Shown: positions 6,455-10,240 of the stretch, piece by piece
Layout of the letters: every line of letters begins with the position of its first letter
Position numbering within the stretch: the stretch's first letter is position 1
Assembly: GCA_037444845.1 (NCBI GenBank)
Contig: JBBILQ010000078.1
Location: 1-10,240, forward strand
Reading direction: 5' to 3'
Source: JARYMI01 sp037444845
GTDB lineage: Bacteria > Acidobacteriota > Aminicenantia > Aminicenantales > UBA8522
Length of the DNA: 10,240 nt
The notes under the pieces: generated by a model
What the model saw: only the letters and a program-made list of their open reading frames with translations
Databases searched by the model: none
What the model was told of the DNA's origin: nothing
Position numbers and translations under genes: made by a program

Positions 6455-7207
6455 ATGCATAGGATGCCGAAGGTCGGTCGAAACGAGCCTGGCTCTTTCC
6501 TCCGCATCTGGGAGATCGATTTCCTGCGCGGGCTGTCCATCATCCTGATGGTCTTCTACCATCTCTTCTACGATCTGTGGGCGCTCAGCGGCATCAAGAA
6601 GTTGCTCGGCGTGTCCATCGAGCTTTCGAACATCTATTGGACTGTCGCGCATTACTTTTTCGCCGGCCTTTTCATCGTCCTTTCCGGGATCAGCAGCACC
6701 CTGAGCTGGAACAACATCCGCCGGAGCTTGAGGCTCTTCGCTGTTGCCATTGTTGTGAGCGCGGCGACCTATGTCTTCGATCCTTCGTCTGTCATCCTCT
6801 TCGGAATTCTCCACTGCCTCGCGGTGAGCATCCTGATCTATGGGCTGGCGCTCGAGCGCTCCGGGCCAGTGGTATGCGCTTATGCGGGAGCAGCTGTCCT
6901 CGGATTAAGTGTTTTGGTCCGTCTCGCGATGAAGCAGGCGACCGTCAGCTTCGACTGGCTTCTTCCGCTGGGGATCCACACTCCGACTTATTCTGCTGCG
7001 GATTATTTCCCGCTTCTCCCCTGGCTGGGGATCTTCTTGGCCGGAGCGGCGCTCGGGAAATCGGTCTATGCGGCGAAGCAAAGCCTGATCCCGAGGCGAT
7101 TGCCCGTGACGTTTATCAACTTCGCCGGCCGGCATTCTCTGCTTATCTACATCGTCCATCAGCCCATCATTTTAGCCGCCCTTTATGTCCTCGGCCTGCT
7201 GCGATGA
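6455..7207 (+). CDS. DUF1624/HGSNAT-like integral membrane protein
   Basis: The 250-residue protein has about seven membrane helices (near 24-40, 63-80, 94-108, 113-132, 138-156, 186-203, 219-246). It opens with RIWEIDFLRGLSIILMVFYHLFYDL, and carries FGILHCLAVSIL (116-127), DYFPLLPWLGIFLAGAALG (183-201) and GRHSLLIYIVHQPI. These are hallmarks of DUF1624, related to the heparan-alpha-glucosaminide N-acetyltransferase family, which moves acetyl groups from cytosolic acetyl-CoA to extracytoplasmic sugars. H36 and H120 are candidate functional residues. The start is uncertain: the ATG at 6464 has a weak GAGTGG at better spacing. It follows the ATPase by 79 bases on the same strand and could be co-transcribed. 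A weak hairpin (7277-7292, CCCTCT/AGAGGG) followed by TTTT at 7300-7303 could end transcription. Confidence 0.85.
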   Translation: MHRMPKVGRNEPGSFLRIWEIDFLRGLSIILMVFYHLFYDLWALSGIKKLLGVSIELSNIYWTVAHYFFAGLFIVLSGISSTLSWNNIRRSLRLFAVAIVVSAATYVFDPSSVILFGILHCLAVSILIYGLALERSGPVVCAYAGAAVLGLSVLVRLAMKQATVSFDWLLPLGIHTPTYSAADYFPLLPWLGIFLAGAALGKSVYAAKQSLIPRRLPVTFINFAGRHSLLIYIVHQPIILAALYVLGLLR

Positions 7208-7355
7208 GTGGGCAGGAGGACACTCTGTCGAGCCAGGAAACGAGTCTGATGCTCGTACTCGACCTTCCCCGCACGAACCCTCTCCAAGAGGGCTTGAGGT
7301 TTTCCACCAAAAAGAAAGGCGGAAAGCAATATATTCGTGTCGCCGGCAAGACCGA

Positions 7356-7640
7356 CTATTCGTCGGCAAAGGCGTCCTTGAGGAGCTGGCTCTGGCGGTT
7401 AAAGGCCACGCGCGGACTTCGAGTCTCCTTCATGAGCGAGATTTCTTGGGTGACGAGCCGGGCGATGTGCATCGTCTGGGTCGCCGCCCGGCGCGATTCC
7501 CTCTGGAAAAGCGGATGGTCACGGTTGATGTAGACGACGTTTCCTTCGGCGAAACTTTCAGGCCCGGCGGGACCAAAGAAATCCAGGCAAACAGACACAC
7601 TCTCCGTGCCCATGCGCATCCGACGCACGATGGCGTTGGG
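7356..7640 (-). pseudogene. C-terminal remnant of an ATP-binding (GHKL/HSP90-like) protein
   Basis: The minus-strand frame is open from about 7643 to the TAG stop at 7356 and encodes roughly 95 residues. It contains VRRMRMGTESVSV, then GNVVYINRDHPLF, a helical RLVTQEISLMK block and RQSQLLKDAFADE at the end. The INRDHPL[YF] block with a following helical tail is what I associate with the C-termini of large bacterial ATP-binding proteins of the histidine kinase/gyrase B/HSP90-like group. There is no start codon context, and the frame meets a stop just past 7643, where the opposite-strand IS91 transposase homology begins. It therefore reads as the tail of a gene cut off by the IS91-type sequence. 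The family name is tentative; that it is a genuine coding remnant is more certain. Confidence 0.5.
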
Positions 7641-8799
7641 CGTCTACTTCCGGCCGATCATCAAAGAAGTCGTCGAGCGTTATCTCGACTGCGGCAACCC
7701 AAAGTGCGGGTTTGCCCGCATCCGCTGTCCGGACTGCCATGCGGAACACCTCTTGATGTTCTCATGTCGGACAAGAGGATTTTGTCCATCGTGCCATGCC
7801 AAGAGGCTTGAGGAGTGGGGAGAGTGGGTGAGGGAGGAGCTTCTTCTTTCGGTCCCTCACCGCCAGGTCGTCTTTACGATCCCCAAGATGCTGCGCATCT
7901 TCTTCCGCTACAAGCGCCGGCTTCTGGGAGACCTTTGCCAGGCAGCTGTCCAGGCTCTCCTCAAATACCTCCAGGCCACTACCGACGCAGAACTGCACCC
8001 GGGTATTGTCGTTTCAATCCAGACATTCGGACAGAAGGCAAATCCCCATCCCCACCTCCATTTTCTGGTAACCGAAGGAGGCGAAGACTCTGAGCGGAGG
8101 TTTCATCATCTCGCTGAGTTTCGAGATAGCCTCCTGGCCGAGTTCTTCAAGCGCGAGGTCTTCGCTCTCCTCCTTGGGGAGGAGCTCATCTCTGAGGTCC
8201 TGGTGGAGAAACTCGCAGGCTGGCGCCACTCCGGCTTCTCTGTTCACAGCAAGGTCAAAGCCAAGACCAAGCAAGAGGCCGAGAGACTGGGAAAATACAT
8301 GATTCGGCCGCTCCTTTCCCTGGAACGTCTTTCCTTTGACGAGAAACAGGGGAAGGTCTGCTACCAGTATGGGAAAGACGCAGAAGAGGTGGAGCGGATG
8401 GATTACCTGGAGTTCATCGCCCGGGTCACCTCCCATATCCCAGACAAAGGTCAGGTCACCATTCGTTACTTCGGCCTGTATGCTAACGCCCATCGGGGCA
8501 AAATCCGTAAGTCAGAGGAAGGAGAGCATAGACTCCTGATCATCGAGGAAGAATGCCCAAGAATCCCCCGCCGGGGCTGGGCCGAGATGATAAGAAAAGT
8601 GTTTGAAGTCGACCCTTTGGTCTGCCCCCATTGCGGCGGCACGATGAAGATCATTGCTTTCCTAACGGACTACTCCGTAGTGGACCGCATCATCAACCAC
8701 CTCAAGCTAAGCTTTGTTGCGGAGAGGCCCCCTCCGCCTCAGGTCGCTTATCAGGAAGTTTTGATGGCCGACGAGACCTCGGCTGAGTATTTTTCATGA
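7606..8799 (+). CDS. IS91-family transposase, probably truncated at the N-terminus
   Basis: This is a rolling-circle HUH transposase. Homology is clear from YFRPIIKEVVERYLDC (about base 7645 on). The first 13 codons look unlike the family and overlap the remnant gene on the other strand, so the true 5' part is missing and about 40 residues appear lost. A zinc-binding module follows (C29, C34, C41, C44, C54, C60, C63). The HUH motif is PHPHLHFLV (H148, H150, H152), and Y231 in GKYMIRPLLSLERL is the likely nucleophile. Conserved blocks MDYLEFIARVTSHIPDKGQV and YFGLYANAHRG lie at 265-298, and a C-terminal CPHCGG knuckle at 340-345. No frameshift is seen downstream. Without its normal start and left end it is probably not autonomous. 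Confidence 0.88.
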   Translation: MPMRIRRTMALGVYFRPIIKEVVERYLDCGNPKCGFARIRCPDCHAEHLLMFSCRTRGFCPSCHAKRLEEWGEWVREELLLSVPHRQVVFTIPKMLRIFFRYKRRLLGDLCQAAVQALLKYLQATTDAELHPGIVVSIQTFGQKANPHPHLHFLVTEGGEDSERRFHHLAEFRDSLLAEFFKREVFALLLGEELISEVLVEKLAGWRHSGFSVHSKVKAKTKQEAERLGKYMIRPLLSLERLSFDEKQGKVCYQYGKDAEEVERMDYLEFIARVTSHIPDKGQVTIRYFGLYANAHRGKIRKSEEGEHRLLIIEEECPRIPRRGWAEMIRKVFEVDPLVCPHCGGTMKIIAFLTDYSVVDRIINHLKLSFVAERPPPPQVAYQEVLMADETSAEYFS

Positions 8800-8896
8800 C
8801 CGTTTCTTTACCCGGAAGGAGAGGTCCGGCTGATTTCCGACGCTTTTAAGCTCCCCAGCAGCTTTTAGGCCTCCCATGAACAATTCCCAACTGAAT

Positions 8897-8925
8897 TTGA
8901 CATCTCATATGCCTTGATTTATGAT
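8897..8925 (+). promoter_or_regulatory. Near-consensus sigma-70 promoter of the metallopeptidase gene
   Basis: TTGACA (8897-8902), a 17-base spacer and TATGAT (8920-8925) form a strong promoter. The start would be near 8932, leaving about 110 bases of leader before the GTG at 9042. The leader holds a small stem, GGCTG (8963-8967) with CAGCC (8980-8984). The promoter could belong to the outer end of the IS91-type element or to the foreign gene itself. The rest of the 8800-9041 gap shows no gene; the IS91 right end should lie here but I cannot place it. Confidence 0.65.
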
Positions 8926-9041
8926 CTCCCAGGACGACCGGAGGGGCAAATGGTCACAAAAAGGCTGGGTCCGTCAGCGCAGCCAAAAACGAAATTATTA
9001 TCCTTACATCTACAAACGTGATAGATGCAAAGGAGTAGTTC

Positions 9042-10070
9042 GTGGATAATCCGGTAAGCAACGAATATATTGGGAATGCAATCGACGAACTTGTGAGTTA
9101 TCTAGGTGTTAAAGAGAACGTTGACTCCAGTAAATTGGAACAGATGTTTAACAATACAGAAGTTGAACAAGGAGTCAAATTTATTGCGTTTCAGTTGGGA
9201 TTGCCAATAGAAATTCATCTTGTTTATGGGGACAAGAATATTCAAAGCGAAGGATTGGCCAGAACGGACGCCTATGGACATGGAATCGAGGGTGTTATCG
9301 CTCAAGTTAAAATTCCTGAATATTTGCCGAAATATGGCTCTCAAGAGTTAAGGCATTATCCTGTAAAAGTTTTTATAGGCACTGGCTATCGGGAACAAAT
9401 TCCAACCTTTTTTGCTATCATCGCCCATGAACTTTCTCATATTGTTTTGCATTCCCTTCGTTTTCAACACAAACAAGACGAATTTTATACTGACCTTGTT
9501 GCTCCTATACTTGGTTTATCTCCAGTCATAGAAATAGGCCGTAAGGTTATAAAAACCATATCGAGCAACAATATGATTCAAACACAAACAATAACCTATG
9601 GATATTTGACAGATGAACAGTTTGTGTTTGCCAAAGAAAAAATCCACAAAATTTTGGAGGAGCGGAAAGCTACCAAGAGAAAAACTGATGTGGAAATATT
9701 AGAACTGAAAAAACTATGCAATATAACGAAAGAAAAATTTAAACAATTCGAAAAATATATGGAAAGGTTGGATAAGCATCCAAAGGCTAAGATGGCGGAA
9801 GGAGAGGCTCGCCGACTTATTTTATTTCATCAAGCCGAGTATGCAGATGAAGTGAAAAATATCATCCAAGAATGTGAACGATACATTACGAAAATGTTGG
9901 CACTGAGTGCAAAAACGGTGCATTATACTAATCAAAATCTCAATCTATTAGGAAGCTTCCGAGATAAAACCATAAAAATGGCGGGCATGTTGATTGCCAA
10001 AAGCTCAGTTCTAGATGAAGATATAAAGCTAATTAAAAAAAACACGGGTCTTATAGGAAGAATTGCGTGA
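9042..10070 (+). CDS. HExxH metallopeptidase-like protein with helical C-terminal half
   Basis: The 342-residue protein starts at GTG 9042, six bases after AGGAG. Its peptidase half centres on FFAIIAHELSHIVLH, with H129, E130 and H133 as the zinc and catalytic residues. E147 in QDEFYTDLVAPILGL is the probable third ligand, giving a small gluzincin-like site in which the E-x3-D-L block follows the helix. There is no signal peptide, so it should act in the cytoplasm. Residues from about 190 onward are charged and strongly helical (KEKIHKILEERKATKRK, KEKFKQFEKYMERL), likely a coiled coil for oligomerisation or partner binding. It is AT-rich and codon use differs from every neighbour, which suggests horizontal transfer. 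It stands alone between two transposon remnants. Substrate is unknown; a defence or stress-response role is possible but unproven. Confidence 0.75.
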   Translation: MDNPVSNEYIGNAIDELVSYLGVKENVDSSKLEQMFNNTEVEQGVKFIAFQLGLPIEIHLVYGDKNIQSEGLARTDAYGHGIEGVIAQVKIPEYLPKYGSQELRHYPVKVFIGTGYREQIPTFFAIIAHELSHIVLHSLRFQHKQDEFYTDLVAPILGLSPVIEIGRKVIKTISSNNMIQTQTITYGYLTDEQFVFAKEKIHKILEERKATKRKTDVEILELKKLCNITKEKFKQFEKYMERLDKHPKAKMAEGEARRLILFHQAEYADEVKNIIQECERYITKMLALSAKTVHYTNQNLNLLGSFRDKTIKMAGMLIAKSSVLDEDIKLIKKNTGLIGRIA

Positions 10071-10130
10071 AAGAATATTGATACGATGGCGGCTGAGATT
10101 TCGGCTGAATATGGTTTCGTGGTCTTCTTT

Positions 10131-10240
10131 CTAGTGTCCTGTTTCTAACAGATCTTTACATTTGGATATTTTTCTCATAATAGTCTCAACTGAAGCCGTC
10201 CAAACAAATACTTTTGGGTTTTGATTATGTGATTCAATGT
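10131..10240 (-). CDS. IS630-family transposase, C-terminal end (partial)
   Basis: The minus strand encodes 35 residues to a TAG at 10133-10131, running off the right edge. The segment HNQNPKVFVWTASVETIM matches the C-terminal H-N-x-[ND]-P-K-x-F-x-W-T-x-[ST] signature of IS630/Tc1-like DDE transposases, which cut and paste at TA dinucleotides. The catalytic DDE residues lie outside the window. The stop codon overlaps the presumed element end, which is usual in compact members of this family. Confidence 0.75.
   Translation of the reverse strand, partial: IESHNQNPKVFVWTASVETIMRKISKCKDLLETGH
10132..10240 (-). mobile_element. End of an IS630-family element inserted at TA (partial)
   Basis: Next to the transposase stop codon the plus strand reads TA and then GTGTCCTGTTTCTAACAG. 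IS630 elements insert at and duplicate TA, and tips of the GTGTCC type are common in the family. I place the tip at 10134 with the target TA at 10132-10133. The 60 bases between the metallopeptidase stop and this tip contain no gene. Confidence 0.55.

Noticed and set aside
6577..7533. A 318-codon plus-strand frame overlapping the membrane protein gene and extending to 7533
   Set aside because: It is a shadow of the DUF1624 gene in another frame. The part beyond 7207 runs opposite to the ATPase remnant and resembles no family.
7185..7811. A 208-codon plus-strand frame bridging the DUF1624 and transposase genes
   Set aside because: It spans the junction between the minus-strand remnant and the IS91 transposase and overlaps the transposase zinc module in the wrong frame.
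1..10240. CRISPR arrays, tRNA and rRNA genes
   Set aside because: No regularly spaced repeats, no cloverleaf-type sequences and no rRNA-like segments were seen on either strand.

Overview
The window looks like an accessory, insertion-sequence-rich stretch of a GC-rich bacterial genome. Nothing here fixes the taxon. The large secreted protein with a zinc phospholipase-C-like domain, the stand-alone DUF4143-type ATPase and the IS91/IS1111 mix would suit an uncultivated environmental lineage, for instance an Acidobacteriota/Aminicenantes-type genome, but that is a guess. One gene near the right end (9042-10070) is visibly AT-rich and looks foreign to the rest.

Left part (1-1608): a small RelE/ParE-like toxin gene has been hit twice. 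Its 5' part is cut off by the end of an IS21-like element (about 1-56). Its body (57-245 and 1553-1608) is split by a complete 1307-bp IS110-family element of the IS1111 type. Removing bases 246-1552 restores one open reading frame across a single CT core dinucleotide, so the insertion can be placed to the base. The element has subterminal inverted repeats, an intact recombinase gene (454-1470, minus strand), an RNA fold that would hide the recombinase ribosome-binding site, and a structured non-coding region downstream of the recombinase. That region contains short segments matching both the target and the element's own end, as expected for a bridge RNA/seekRNA.

Middle (1639-7207): a very large exported protein with a zinc phospholipase C/S1-P1-nuclease-like core (minus strand) is transcribed divergently from an AAA+ ATPase of the DUF4143 type (plus strand). 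The large gene has a near-consensus promoter. The ATPase has a good -35 box almost on top of its start codon, suggesting a nearly leaderless message. A seven-helix DUF1624/HGSNAT-like membrane protein follows the ATPase on the same strand.

Right part (7208-10240): the C-terminal remnant of an ATP-binding protein (minus strand) abuts a 5'-truncated IS91-family transposase (plus strand). Next comes an AT-rich HExxH metallopeptidase with a helical C-terminal half and its own consensus-like promoter. The window closes with the end of an IS630-family element whose transposase C-terminus is read on the minus strand. Four insertion-sequence families are therefore represented in 10 kb. No CRISPR array, tRNA or rRNA was seen.
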